Assembly: GCA_002694885.1 (NCBI GenBank)
Contig: NZNM01000132.1
Location: 1 to 64,000, forward strand
Direction: 5' to 3'
From: Opitutaceae bacterium
Lineage (GTDB): Bacteria > Verrucomicrobiota > Verrucomicrobiia > Opitutales > Opitutaceae
Length of the DNA: 64,000 nucleotides
Shown here piece after piece: positions 10,304 to 20,596 of the stretch. Position 1 is the stretch's first letter; every line of letters starts with the position of its first letter. The notes under the pieces are model-generated. The model saw only the letters and a program-made list of their open reading frames with translations, was not told where the DNA came from and made no database searches. Position numbers and translations under genes: made by a program.

Positions 10304-12196
10304 TTAGAATCCTTTAAAAAGTTTTAATTCCTCCTCGCGGTTTCTTAGTTCTCCGATGTATGTTTTTAATTCGAAGACTAGCCGGCCCTTCTCCTCTTCA
10401 AGCACCCGAATTTTAGTGCTCTTGGATTCCAGGTTTTGTTTTAGCTCCGCTACCAGTTGCGCTTGGCTGGCTTTGAAGGACTCATATTCCTGGCTTAGGT
10501 TTTGCAACTCTTTAGAGGTGTTGCCGAGATCGCTCTTGAGCCTTTCACCTTCCTGCTGTTGCTGTCCACATGTGTGTTCCAGGTTTCGAATTCTATCTGC
10601 GTAATTTGCAATGTCTTCAGTGAGTGATTTGATTTGGATTTCTAGATCCTTTTTGTTGTTTTCTAGGGCTTTATTCTTCTGATCACTCTCCTCTTTTAAG
10701 CGCTCTGTTTCTGCGAGTTGCTTCTCTAAATCGTGAATCTTTAAATGGTTTTTATCGAGCCGCCTGGACTGGCTTCTGATCTGTTGCTTCAGACCCGTTC
10801 GCGTTGTCCTGAGCTCCTTGATCTCACCTTCTTGTTTCTGGATGATGGCCTGAGATTTTCCTAATTCCTCGTTATGCTTCAGTATCGTGTCTTGGGACTG
10901 TGATAGTTTCTTTGCTTGTCTAGAAATAGTCGATTGAGAAAGCTCTATTTCTGCCTGTTGTTTCGAAATGGTGGCGGATGATGTCTCAAGTTCTTTCTCT
11001 TGTTCCCATAGTTTTGAGGAAAAACGCTCTAAGCCCTTGTCCACCTGATCGAGCGAATCGCAAAGAGCATCGTTTTTGATAAGCAAGTTTGAGTAGTTAC
11101 TCTGTTCTTGCTCAATGGACGATTTAAGGTGCTCATTCTGCTCCTCCAGCTGTTCGATCAAGCGACCCTTTTCCTTCAGAACATTAGCAAAAGTCAGCAA
11201 CATGGGAGCCATCTGCAATGCTGTATTATTGCTGGTACCAAATTTGGGGACTTCCGGAAGGAGTTGGGTTTCCAGTATATCAGCGATGTTTTTATTGAGG
11301 GTCTCGTTGTTCTCTTGGACGATCTTGTCCAGATCGTTGCTCAACAACATACGCAGGTGGCTTGTACGTTGCCGGAAGAGATTCAAAAAGTCTCCTGTTT
11401 CCGATAGGAAATGCTTGGAGATAGGAGATTCAAAAAATCCACTGTTGCTTTGATTCAACACCAGCAGTTTTGAATGCGAAAGGATTGGGCAAAAGTTTTT
11501 AACTAAGTCCAGATTGGTCAGGATTCCTTCGGTGACCTGTGGCCAATCCACATCTAGAAAGTTGTCAATGGCCAGGTGCCCCTCCGGGTGGACAAAATCT
11601 ATGTAGTTTTCAATGTCCTTTTGAATACCGAGTAGGCTGTGATCTCCATCGATGAAGAGAAGACCGACTGGGCGCTCGGATGCTGCTAGGATAGGAGGCT
11701 GATTCTGACTCAAATCTTTTACGATTCGGATGTCTTCTTTGGGAATGGAAAAGGAGGCAAAATTCTCGTGAACCAGTTTCTCGGTGATCTTCAGATTTAA
11801 AACGATATCAAAGTCACTGCCACTGCCGGTTTTTTTATCTTTATAATAACCATCCAGGGGGTCAATAGTTACTATTCGAATAGAGGCGTTTTCTCTTTTT
11901 AAAGCATGCCAAATAAGGATTGAGCTCCCGCCGAAAAGGGTTCCAATTTCAACAATCTGACAATCTTTACCTTTAAAACGACGCCCCACGTCTCTTGCCA
12001 AGATGTATAATAGAATATACTCCTCGATGGGACCGGCGAGCCGGCCTTGGACTCTCGTCTCAATCTCAATAAAGGTCTTTTTCGCTTCATTCAAGTCTTT
12101 GACTCTTACCCAAGTAAGGCCCGCATTTTGCAGGATTTTGAGTAGTTGAGAGCGAGTTTGACTAGATACTTTTCTATTATGGACAGGGGACAACAT
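10304..12196 (-). CDS. Class I SAM-dependent methyltransferase with ~300 aa C-terminal coiled coil
   Basis: 630 aa; N-term IVEIGTLFGGSSILIWHAL...VTIDPLDGYY...GLLFIDGDHSLLGIQKDIENY; from ~aa 320 onward E/K/Q/L heptad-rich. Confidence 0.8.
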   Translation of the reverse strand: MLSPVHNRKVSSQTRSQLLKILQNAGLTWVRVKDLNEAKKTFIEIETRVQGRLAGPIEEYILLYILARDVGRRFKGKDCQIVEIGTLFGGSSILIWHALKRENASIRIVTIDPLDGYYKDKKTGSGSDFDIVLNLKITEKLVHENFASFSIPKEDIRIVKDLSQNQPPILAASERPVGLLFIDGDHSLLGIQKDIENYIDFVHPEGHLAIDNFLDVDWPQVTEGILTNLDLVKNFCPILSHSKLLVLNQSNSGFFESPISKHFLSETGDFLNLFRQRTSHLRMLLSNDLDKIVQENNETLNKNIADILETQLLPEVPKFGTSNNTALQMAPMLLTFANVLKEKGRLIEQLEEQNEHLKSSIEQEQSNYSNLLIKNDALCDSLDQVDKGLERFSSKLWEQEKELETSSATISKQQAEIELSQSTISRQAKKLSQSQDTILKHNEELGKSQAIIQKQEGEIKELRTTRTGLKQQIRSQSRRLDKNHLKIHDLEKQLAETERLKEESDQKNKALENNKKDLEIQIKSLTEDIANYADRIRNLEHTCGQQQQEGERLKSDLGNTSKELQNLSQEYESFKASQAQLVAELKQNLESKSTKIRVLEEEKGRLVFELKTYIGELRNREEELKLFKGF

Positions 12197-12198
12197 GG

Positions 12199-12927
12199 TT
12201 AGCCAAGATTGTATACCTCCTCAATAATAGAAAGGCGATCTTTGGGGGCGTCTTGTTTGAGAAATAAACAGTCATTCTGGGAGTCAAAGGTTCCATGTGC
12301 TGGAAATTTGTGTGCGAGGTGAAAACCACGTTCATCTAGATAGGATACTACCTCATCGAAGAGTGAGATGCCCTCGTAGAGAGGAATACGGAACAATTCC
12401 AGGACCAAGCCTATACAGTCCTTTTCCAGGAATTTTTCTGAACCTTTGAGTATTTGATGTTCGGCCCCCTGGGCGTCGATTTTAAGGAAGTCGAATTTCA
12501 CTTTGGGTTTAAGTGTGGACAAAACGTTATCCAGGTAATCACATTCAATTTTCTCAACCCCTATCATCTCGCCTCTATCGACCCAGGTCTCTGCGAAGCG
12601 TTTCGATCCTACCTCCTTCAATTCATCCCAGTTCTCCCGCACATATTTGAAGTTTTGCAAGAAGAGAGAGGAGCCGGTGCTGTTGAAGCCTTTGTAGATA
12701 TAGAAGTTTTTAGTGCATTTTTCCTCCCACAATGCGGTGTCAATGCTGGTCACCTTTTCATCCGGTGTATCCGATTCCCTGGGTTCGAACTTAAGAACGG
12801 TATCTATGTGTCCGGGAAATTTGTCCCATGGATTGGGTAAATTTCCTGCCGAACCAACATCGATGAAATTGATTTTCCCTACCTCGGCTACGTGCGGTTT
12901 CCTGAAATAATCAAGCATGATATCCAA
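12199..12927 (-). CDS. FkbM family methyltransferase
   Basis: 242 aa; NFIDVGSAGNLPNPW...LKPKVKFDFLKIDAQGAEHQILKGSEKFLEKDCIGLVLEL. Confidence 0.85.
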   Translation of the reverse strand: MDIMLDYFRKPHVAEVGKINFIDVGSAGNLPNPWDKFPGHIDTVLKFEPRESDTPDEKVTSIDTALWEEKCTKNFYIYKGFNSTGSSLFLQNFKYVRENWDELKEVGSKRFAETWVDRGEMIGVEKIECDYLDNVLSTLKPKVKFDFLKIDAQGAEHQILKGSEKFLEKDCIGLVLELFRIPLYEGISLFDEVVSYLDERGFHLAHKFPAHGTFDSQNDCLFLKQDAPKDRLSIIEEVYNLG

Positions 12928-13636
12928 TCGTTTTAGAGTTTCCTAAGCCAAATACTTCCTTTTGTTCCTTTATCGGTGAACAATTTAATTCCGAGTAAAG
13001 TTCGGTTTTGATATGACGGTTCGCAAGGAGGATTTTTAAGGTTTTGACTGACATGCGGCAAGATGTAAACTCCATCTCCAGGTTTCTATGGAACTTTGGA
13101 AGATATTCTGTGAGCTTTTTGATGGATCGGGCATAGTATTATGAACTGCTTTTCTGGCTCTAGCATCTTACGGCATGGCGGGAGGTTTTAATCCTTAAGG
13201 CCCTAGTATAGCAGAGTCTATAAATTAGGTCTTTGCCATCTTCGATTTGCAGGTTAATTTCAATTAGTAGGAACCAAAGGGTGACGATTTGTTGAGCCAA
13301 TGGAGTAATAATTTGAGCTTGCAGTCACAAGACTCGATACATTCGAGACCATACTCTTAGCGATTGTAAACGATCTAGCACCAGGCGTAGATCCTGCGAT
13401 CTGATCTATTTGCCTGAGGAGTTTTTTGCTGACAGCATTTTCCCATTTGGAATGTGGCTACTTTTTCACGTGAATCACTGCAAGTCGATTACTTAAAATA
13501 CGTTTGCGTCGTGAATTTTCTTGGGCTCTAATGGCATGTCAAGATTGGCCTAACCATAGTTTTACGAAATTGGTCGAGATTACGAGAACTGTGCCGCTTG
13601 AATCGTTAGTTTGGGCACTTAGAAAGGACCCATATA

Positions 13637-14460
13637 ATGAAAGGCAAAAGATACACGACAGAACAGAAGATCCGCATCCTGCGGGAGGCTGAGAGAAGCG
13701 ATAAAACGATTTTGGATGTCCAATGCGAGCAGCAGATAAGCGAGCAAACATTCCACCGTTGGAAGAAGGAGTTCGGCATTATGGAGGTCGACCAGGCCAA
13801 GCAGCTCAAGGAGCTTCAGAAGGAGAACGCTAGGCTCAAGCGAATGCTCGTCGACGAGATGCTGGGCAAAGAGCATTTGAAGGAGGCTCTGGAAAAAACA
13901 GTGAGCCCGGGACACAAGCGTCAGATCGCCGAAAAGCTTGTATCCGGGGGCCGTTGTACCGCTCGGGCGGCTTGCCGCCACTTCGGGCTGCATCGCAGCA
14001 CGTTCGCCTATCGGGCGAAACAGCCCGACGCCTGGCTGTCGAAGCTCAAGGCGGCGGTTCGTCGAGCCTCCAATCTATATCCGGAAATGGGATACCCGAA
14101 GATAGCCCGCTTGCTTAAGCGGGAGGGCTGGTCGGTGGGCACCCGGATGGTCTAACGGCTGCGTCGCGAACTCGGTTTGGCCGTTGCTGCGAAGAAGCCC
14201 AGACGCCGGCACCGAGGTCCCAGTACGGGCATGCCGACCAAGGCGACGCATCGCAACCACGTCTGGAGCTGGGACTTCGTTCACGACACGACGATACACG
14301 GCGGAACGCTTCGCATGCTCAACGTACTGGACGAGCACACTCTGTAATGCCTATGCATCCACGTGGATCGCCGGATCGACGCTCGCAAGGTCAGGCGGAT
14401 CATATCGGCGTTGATCGAGCGACATGGAGCGTCCGATCACGTCCGCAGCGACAACGCTGA
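13637..14460 (+). pseudogene. IS3-family transposase (OrfA+OrfB continuous frame), interrupted by TAA at 14153-14155 and 14345-14347 and 3' truncated
   Basis: MKGKRYTTEQKIRILREAERSDKTILDVQCEQQISEQTFHRWKKEFG (OrfA HTH) ... YPEMGYPKIARLLKREGWSVGTRMV*RLRRELGL...HRNHVWSWDFVHDTTIHGGTLRMLNVLDEHTL*CLCIHVDRRIDARKVRRIISALIERHGASDHVRSDN, all in one frame. Confidence 0.88.
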
Positions 14461-14596
14461 TTGCTATAATTATATTGACCCAATCAAGAGAGAATAATTT
14501 CATACTCGGAAAATTCCTCGAAACTCTATATATCTTACAGGCTTTATCTCTCAGGGAGAGCCAATATCGAAAGCTAAAAAGTATCTGACTCTCAAT

Positions 14597-15376
14597 ATGA
14601 CATATTCAAACGAAAACGACTTTATTTGTGCATGCTCTAACGACGGCTTTATCATAGAAAACTTTATTTGCGATTGGTATCGTCAATTTTCGGATTCCCA
14701 AAAGACCGGCGATTGCATAGACGGCGGTGCTTATCAAGGGTTTCATACAATGAGGATGTGCAAATACTTTAAAGAAAAAGTATATTCAATTGAAGCCAAC
14801 CACACTAGCTTCAGAGAATTGGTAAACCGAATCGTACAATGGCCAAAAGACTTAAAAGCAACTCCAATCCCTTTAAACGTCGCTTTGACTGGTCCAAACA
14901 ATGAAAAGGAAGTGTCCTTTTATGCCAGTAAACGACACCCAGGTAGATCCTCGTTGAATCCCAAAATTTGGGAAAGTTTAAATCCTGGAGAAGTAGACTA
15001 CGCTGAAGTCCAAGAAATTGGCACCCTTACTTTAGATAAGCTTGTAAAAAAATATAAAATTGATGATATTTCATTAATCAAATTGGATCTTGAAGGGACA
15101 GAAGTCGACGCCCTTTTAGGCGGCATAAGCACGTTAAAACGAATTCGCCCACCTATTGTGATGGAGTTTGGTTTAAGAAAACATAATGAGACCGTTTTCG
15201 GCCAAAAGCTCGAAGATTTTTTTGATGTACTTGATGATACATCCTATACTGCTTATCTACCTTGGGCAGTTCAAGTCACTCGAGGCAGCGAAATCCCATT
15301 CTGGTATCTATTTGTCTGTCCAAACGAAAACACAAATTACAAGAAATATTTGGAAAATAATTGGAATAACCTTTAG
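14597..15376 (+). CDS. FkbM family methyltransferase
   Basis: 259 aa; GDCIDGGAYQGFHTMRMCKYFKEKVYSIEANHTSFRELV...ISLIKLDLEGTEVDALLGG. Confidence 0.85.
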   Translation: MTYSNENDFICACSNDGFIIENFICDWYRQFSDSQKTGDCIDGGAYQGFHTMRMCKYFKEKVYSIEANHTSFRELVNRIVQWPKDLKATPIPLNVALTGPNNEKEVSFYASKRHPGRSSLNPKIWESLNPGEVDYAEVQEIGTLTLDKLVKKYKIDDISLIKLDLEGTEVDALLGGISTLKRIRPPIVMEFGLRKHNETVFGQKLEDFFDVLDDTSYTAYLPWAVQVTRGSEIPFWYLFVCPNENTNYKKYLENNWNNL

Positions 15377-15907
15377 TCACCTCGGCTCAATTAATCCAAA
15401 CTACTCATTATTTAAATAATTAGAGGATCTATCTTATATTATTCGGGCTAACTGCCCCAAACTTCCATTCTTTTGGCTAGGCCGGAGAAAACGTCGTGCG
15501 TATTGGAATGCGACAGTGCTTTGGATGGCATTGTGAGTGTTGAGAATTGAGAACTTGCGATTCATATGAAGGCTCTATGGCAACGCAACGGGTACTACAG
15601 CGATAGGCCGACAAATAGGAAATACGTACGGGAAATCTGGTTCATTTTCGTTGATATAGTTCCTGTCAAGCTGCCATTTAGCTATTCCTTTTGAAAAGAG
15701 GAAGCCCGCGAGATCATAGAGCCTACGGGATGTTTGTTTCTATTACAAGTATATGACTATCATTTTTATGTGTCTAGCCGCTTTTATTTCGTCGTTCTGT
15801 ATTTTGACCTGCTGCTATTAATTTGGCATCCCCTCGCAATTATATTCCGTAACATCCAAAGCTCCTGACTCGTTGAGATCGCTTAGCGATGATAGAAATG
15901 TTGGCCC

Positions 15908-16102
15908 TTATACTCTAGGTCTCCAATGTTCATGTAATCGAACTCTATCAGGAACAGCAAATATAACTCTGCGAAGCCGAGTGCCTGCGCTGACTCTGCA
16001 ATAATAAGGGCTTCCTGAAAACTCGCGAAATTTTTTCCCTTTAACTCTCTCGTTGTTCGCCTTCATGGGCAGGAGAGCGACTAAATCATATTTGGTTGCC
16101 AT
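15908..16102 (-). pseudogene. Truncated acylneuraminate cytidylyltransferase (second copy; N-terminal ~30 aa only)
   Basis: MATKYDLVALLPMKANNERVKGKKFREFSG vs MSYFYKTVALLPMKAHSARVRGKNFRNFAG of 3401..4111; similarity lost afterwards. Confidence 0.75.
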
Positions 16103-16110
16103 ATCTGGGG

Positions 16111-16898
16111 TCATTTTTTTGGTAATGCGGTGCGTATTTCGTTTAAGCCATCGATACACGTAGTCAGAACCATTGTTATATCTAGGCAGTATGCAAGTAG
16201 ATGGAAGCCGTCTGATATTCGATCAATCACTTGCTTGGCGTCTGGCTGGACGACGTTGATGCCAGGAGTCACACCATTGCGCTGGCAAGACGCGAGAATC
16301 TCGTTCCGAGCGGCGATAAAGTCGGGATGCTCGAAGTCTCCAGTTATCCCCATAGACGCGGTTATATCGTATGGTCCGATAAAGGCTGCGTCGATCCCCT
16401 CGACAGCCAAAATATCGTCTATGTTGGCTACTGCTTCGATATCTTCGATTCGCACGGCCACCAGGATCTCTTCATTGGCTGACTTGTAGTGCGCTTCCAC
16501 ACCCATGCCGTACTTGTTAGCTCGGCAGAAGCGGACGCCTCTTTTACCCAGAGGCGGATACTAGGAAGCTCGAACCAACAGCTGTGCTTCTTCTGCGTTC
16601 AGAATCAAAGGAGCGATAATGCCGGTTGCCCCGCATCAAGGTAGCGTTTCGTAAAAGCGTAGTCGACGCCATGTAGCCGAACAAATGCTTCGGTATTTGG
16701 GTTTCCAGACCGAATCGCTTGGAAAATCGGCTGTGCGTCAGTGAGATCTACAGCAGAATGCTCTGCATCTACTGTGACGAAATCAAACCCGGTGTTGGCC
16801 ATTAGTTCGCCGATGATCGGAGATCCGGAATTTAGCCAGCTCCCCACAACGGGTATTCCAGACTTGAGCTTCGCTCGAACAGACTGATGTTTTTCCAT
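16111..16898 (-). pseudogene. HpcH/HpaI aldolase (second copy), inactivated by 1-nt frameshift near 16630 and in-frame TAG near 16561
   Basis: MEKHQSVRAKLKSGIPVVGSWLNSGSPIIGELMANTGFDFVTVDAEHSAVD...KRYLDAG / (shifted) ATGIIAPLILNAEEAQLLVRAS*YPPLGKRGVRFCRANKYGMGV...VRIEDIEAVANIDDILAVEGIDAAFIGPYDITASMG. Confidence 0.88.
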
Positions 16899-17023
16899 TT
16901 GGCAGCTGGCTAGTTTCTAGCGGGGAGCACTGCAAGTTTAATGGTCGATCTTTCTCTACTTTGTGAATCTTCTTGAGATTCAAAAGTCGAGACAAACTAA
17001 TCTAACGAAAGTTTTACGATATT

Positions 17024-17842
17024 ATGGGCAGCGATTTTATGAAAGTCTGGCAGCTAGGTTCAGATGACTATCCAAAACTGGATAGGGAAAGCGTTATCGT
17101 GGTTGGCAATGGACCGTCACTGAACCAGCATGACTTGGATGAATTGGCGGGGATTCCTTCTTTCGCAGCTAATGCCATTTACTTGATTTTCGAGAGAACC
17201 AATTGGCGCCCGGGTTACTATTCATGTGTCGATACCGTAGTGCTTCCAGATAGAAAAGAGGAAATATCGCATTGGATTGACCGATTACCCGATACGTTGT
17301 TCTTCTTCCCGAAAGAAATATATACTCATGATTGTACAGGAACTCCTGTTTGTGTTGAAACCTTTATAAAGCCTAGACCAAACGTCCGATTCTTCAAAAC
17401 TCAATCGCTGAATCTCAATGGTCCGCAAGAAAATGTCTTTAGCCTTTCTAAAGATCATTTTATTGTGGAACCAATGACTGTGACTATCACGCTGATGCAA
17501 TTGGCTGTCAAATTTGGAGCAAAACGTATTTTTTTGATTGGCTGCGATACGGATTATAAGATTCCCGAAACGGCGAAAGTGCTGGATAAGGATGACAACC
17601 GTGTCGACAAGCGTATTGTCTTGGATGAAGACAATGACCCTAACCATTTTGATCCGAGATACTTCGGAATGGGCAAATTATGGCATACGCCTAATACTAC
17701 CTTGATGCTAGAGCATTACGAAAAGGCTTACGAAATATGTAAAGCTAACGGTATCGAGGTTTACAATGCCGGTTTCGGTGGCATGCTAGAAGTTTTTCCG
17801 CGCGTGTCTTTCGCGCATGCCGTTGAGGTATGTAGAGGGTGA
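17024..17842 (+). CDS. DUF115 / MptE-like (6-hydroxymethylpterin pyrophosphokinase-like) protein, possible glycosyltransferase
   Basis: 272 aa; VIVVGNGPSLNQHDLDELAGIPSFAANAIY...FGAKRIFLIGCDTDYKI. Confidence 0.75.
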   Translation: MGSDFMKVWQLGSDDYPKLDRESVIVVGNGPSLNQHDLDELAGIPSFAANAIYLIFERTNWRPGYYSCVDTVVLPDRKEEISHWIDRLPDTLFFFPKEIYTHDCTGTPVCVETFIKPRPNVRFFKTQSLNLNGPQENVFSLSKDHFIVEPMTVTITLMQLAVKFGAKRIFLIGCDTDYKIPETAKVLDKDDNRVDKRIVLDEDNDPNHFDPRYFGMGKLWHTPNTTLMLEHYEKAYEICKANGIEVYNAGFGGMLEVFPRVSFAHAVEVCRG

Positions 17843-18723
17843 AAATAAAGGAATATTCAATTTCCCCAATGAATGTTTCGATAATCGTACCGTCGTACAA
17901 TCAAGGCCCATATATCCGCGAATGCATAGAGAGCCTCATTCGGCAACCCATAAAAATAGAAATTTTTGTATTCGATTCGGATTCGTCGGACGGTACTGCC
18001 GAAATATTAAAAGATTATGTTGGTGAGATCGACTTTTTTATCGAGAAAGATCTCGGGCAACCTCATGCTATAAACAAGGGCCTAAAAAAAGCTAGAGGTG
18101 ATATACTAGGCTATCTTAATAGCGATGATAAGCTAGTGCCAGATTCGATTGGCAAGGTCTTGGACTTTTGGACAGAATATCCTGATACGGATTTATTGTA
18201 TGGAAAATCCTATTACATTGACGAGCATAGTCGCGTTATTGGAGATTACCGCACGAGAAACTGGGATCAAGCGGCGTTTAAAGGAGAATGTTTTCTATGC
18301 CAGCCATCCTGTTTTTGGAGCCGGAGAATATTCAATAGAATTGGGTTTTTTGACGAGCGTCTAGATTGCTCGTTGGATTACGATTATTGGCTTAGGATTG
18401 CGAAGTCTGGCGGCGTGATTAAATATTTAGACGAATATTTGTCATGTTCGAGGGACTACCCGGAAACAAAAACTCGAAGTCGAAGAGGAGAGATTTTTCG
18501 CGAAATATTCGAGCTCTCGCTCAGGCGTCTAGGGTACATAGACCGTTCTTGGATAGAACAATGGTTCGACTATCTCAATCACGAGAAAAAGTCGTCGATC
18601 GCCCGTGCGTTTCTTTCCGACAGCAGTGCCAAAATACGACTAGGGAAATGGGGCGAATACTTTTCTCATGCGATTTCTAAGGACACTTGCCTGGTTGAAC
18701 CAATGTTTGATAGAGTGTTGTGA
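17839..18723 (+). CDS. Family 2 glycosyltransferase (GTG start, 4-bp overlap with upstream gene)
   Basis: 294 aa; VSIIVPSYNQGPYIRECIESLIRQPIKIEIFVFDSDSSDGTAEIL. Confidence 0.9.
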   Translation: MKIKEYSISPMNVSIIVPSYNQGPYIRECIESLIRQPIKIEIFVFDSDSSDGTAEILKDYVGEIDFFIEKDLGQPHAINKGLKKARGDILGYLNSDDKLVPDSIGKVLDFWTEYPDTDLLYGKSYYIDEHSRVIGDYRTRNWDQAAFKGECFLCQPSCFWSRRIFNRIGFFDERLDCSLDYDYWLRIAKSGGVIKYLDEYLSCSRDYPETKTRSRRGEIFREIFELSLRRLGYIDRSWIEQWFDYLNHEKKSSIARAFLSDSSAKIRLGKWGEYFSHAISKDTCLVEPMFDRVL

Positions 18724-18738
18724 GGCTCCTTTAGATTG

Positions 18739-20478
18739 ATGAACGTCTTAATCGATCTGCATTGGATGAAAATTGGACGCTCCGGGGGCATGGAGCAATT
18801 GGCTTGCGAGTTGGTGACCTCTATCAGCTGGTTGTGGGATCGGGGCAAAATTACGGTATACTGTCCGGGAGAGTCTTGTGAGGAGCTAAAGGGTAGTAGC
18901 CGAGCAGCAAAGATCGACTTTATCGATAGCAACGTCTATGAACTCGTGCCCTCAAGGGAGCCCTTTGCTCGGGGGAGCTTAGGCGATTCGAAGGAAGAGT
19001 TTTTCAGCCCTTTGGGGGTAGTCCTGGTTGGATCGACCAAGACGAAAGCGAGAATTATCAAAGTCGATCTGGTTCATTCGATTGGCGGTTATGTCTCTCC
19101 TGAGTTTTATGGATATCGAAATATCGTCACCATCTTGGATCTGCAGCATCGTCACTTTCCTGAGTTTTTTGATGAAATCGAAGTAGAGGCGCGGGAAGCT
19201 AATCATGAACTAGCGATCGAGCTGGCCGAGAAAGTCATCTGTATCTCAGACTCGGTTCGGCGGGATGTTCAGCAAAGCTATAATGTCTCGGGAAGTAAGC
19301 TAGAAACGATATGGCCGATTCCCAGCAGTCACTTTTGGATAGATCTGCCAGAGGGTGTAAACGCCAAGATCCGAGCAAAATTCAAACTTGATGATAACTA
19401 CCTCTTTTATCCTGCTCATTCCTGGCCGCACAAGAATCATGAGACATTAGTCGATGCCTTTGCATCGCTGTGTAAGCGGTTTCCTAACTTAAAACTTATA
19501 CTAACGGGTGGAAATTTCGCCTCAGATCATCCGGCTCGGAAGAAGATAGAGAAGCATGGCCTGCAAGAATCGGTGATGCATTTGGGCTATTGCTCTTCGT
19601 TAGAAATCAGGTGTTTGATGGAGGGTGCGAAGGCCCTGGTTTATCCATCGAGGTTCGAGGGATTTGGTCTACCGGTTGCGGAAGCGATTATTTTGGGAAC
19701 GCCTGTGGTTTGCTCCGATATCGAGACTCTCAAAGAGGTTGGAGGCGATGCGATATCCACCTTTGATCCGGAGGATAGCAGTGACATCGTTAGGGCTGTG
19801 GAAAAGGTATTGATGGATCCGCGATCTCGCGATTCTCGCTCCGCCAAGGCTCAAAAGCGAAAATCGCTGTTCGCCGCTGGCCCTATCGCCTTGAAAACCT
19901 TCAATCTCTATCGCGAGTTCTGTGGTCAGAAGCCTATCGAAGAGGCTCGCGCTATTCCCTTACCAACGTATCGGCGCGAGCGAGCTAGGCATTGGGGCCG
20001 CCAAGCCCTCAAGCGCGTGGATAGCTGCCAGTTTCTCAAGAGCTGGATAGCTTTAGCCAAGACTTTTTGGAGTAGTCCCGTCCACGGCTTTGCTGTGTGG
20101 AGGCAATTGCGATACCGCCGCCAGAGAATGAAGGAGCCGTTCAGCGGAAGATATGGCGATGGTTGGATCGAACCGGATTTTCGAAAATGGCTTATGGTGC
20201 CAGACGGGACCCAGTCTCTGACCTTGAGAATCGAATACCCACCGCGTGAAACCTGCCGCAACATGCGGATGTGGTTATCGCTCAATGAGGGCGAACCCAT
20301 TCTCGACACTTATTCTGGTCATGTGGGAGCGACGATCACGATCCCGGTCCCTGCAGAATCCCCCAAGTTATCGCTCCTTAAGATCAAGAGCCAGCATTAC
20401 TTCGTGCCCCAGAACCTCGGGCAGGGTGACGACTCCAGAAAGTTATCAGCCAAGCTCCTGGATATTCGCTGGGATTGA
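18739..20478 (+). CDS. Family 4-type glycosyltransferase with C-terminal extension
   Basis: DDNYLFYPAHSWPHKNHETLVDAFASL...ILTGG...GYCSSLEIRCLMEGAKALVYPSRFEGFGLPVAEAIILGTPVVCSD. Confidence 0.9.
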   Translation: MNVLIDLHWMKIGRSGGMEQLACELVTSISWLWDRGKITVYCPGESCEELKGSSRAAKIDFIDSNVYELVPSREPFARGSLGDSKEEFFSPLGVVLVGSTKTKARIIKVDLVHSIGGYVSPEFYGYRNIVTILDLQHRHFPEFFDEIEVEAREANHELAIELAEKVICISDSVRRDVQQSYNVSGSKLETIWPIPSSHFWIDLPEGVNAKIRAKFKLDDNYLFYPAHSWPHKNHETLVDAFASLCKRFPNLKLILTGGNFASDHPARKKIEKHGLQESVMHLGYCSSLEIRCLMEGAKALVYPSRFEGFGLPVAEAIILGTPVVCSDIETLKEVGGDAISTFDPEDSSDIVRAVEKVLMDPRSRDSRSAKAQKRKSLFAAGPIALKTFNLYREFCGQKPIEEARAIPLPTYRRERARHWGRQALKRVDSCQFLKSWIALAKTFWSSPVHGFAVWRQLRYRRQRMKEPFSGRYGDGWIEPDFRKWLMVPDGTQSLTLRIEYPPRETCRNMRMWLSLNEGEPILDTYSGHVGATITIPVPAESPKLSLLKIKSQHYFVPQNLGQGDDSRKLSAKLLDIRWD

Positions 20479-20596
20479 AGTCTAGACGCTCGCCGAGTCC
20501 TGCTCGTGACGAAGCATGCGCTCGATGATCGGCGTATTTCTTTGAGGCTCCTTGGGATTTTCTGGGTTTAGCTTATCCTTGTATTTTTGGAAGGAC

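Noticed and set aside
10356-11453. Several plus-strand ORFs (10356-10604, 11108-11407, 11115-11453)
   Set aside because: Antisense to the methyltransferase/coiled-coil gene; biased composition reflects the opposite strand.
12930-13636. Possible gene remnants in the ~700-bp gap before the IS3 element
   Set aside because: No frame gave recognisable protein similarity by eye; a translated search would be needed.
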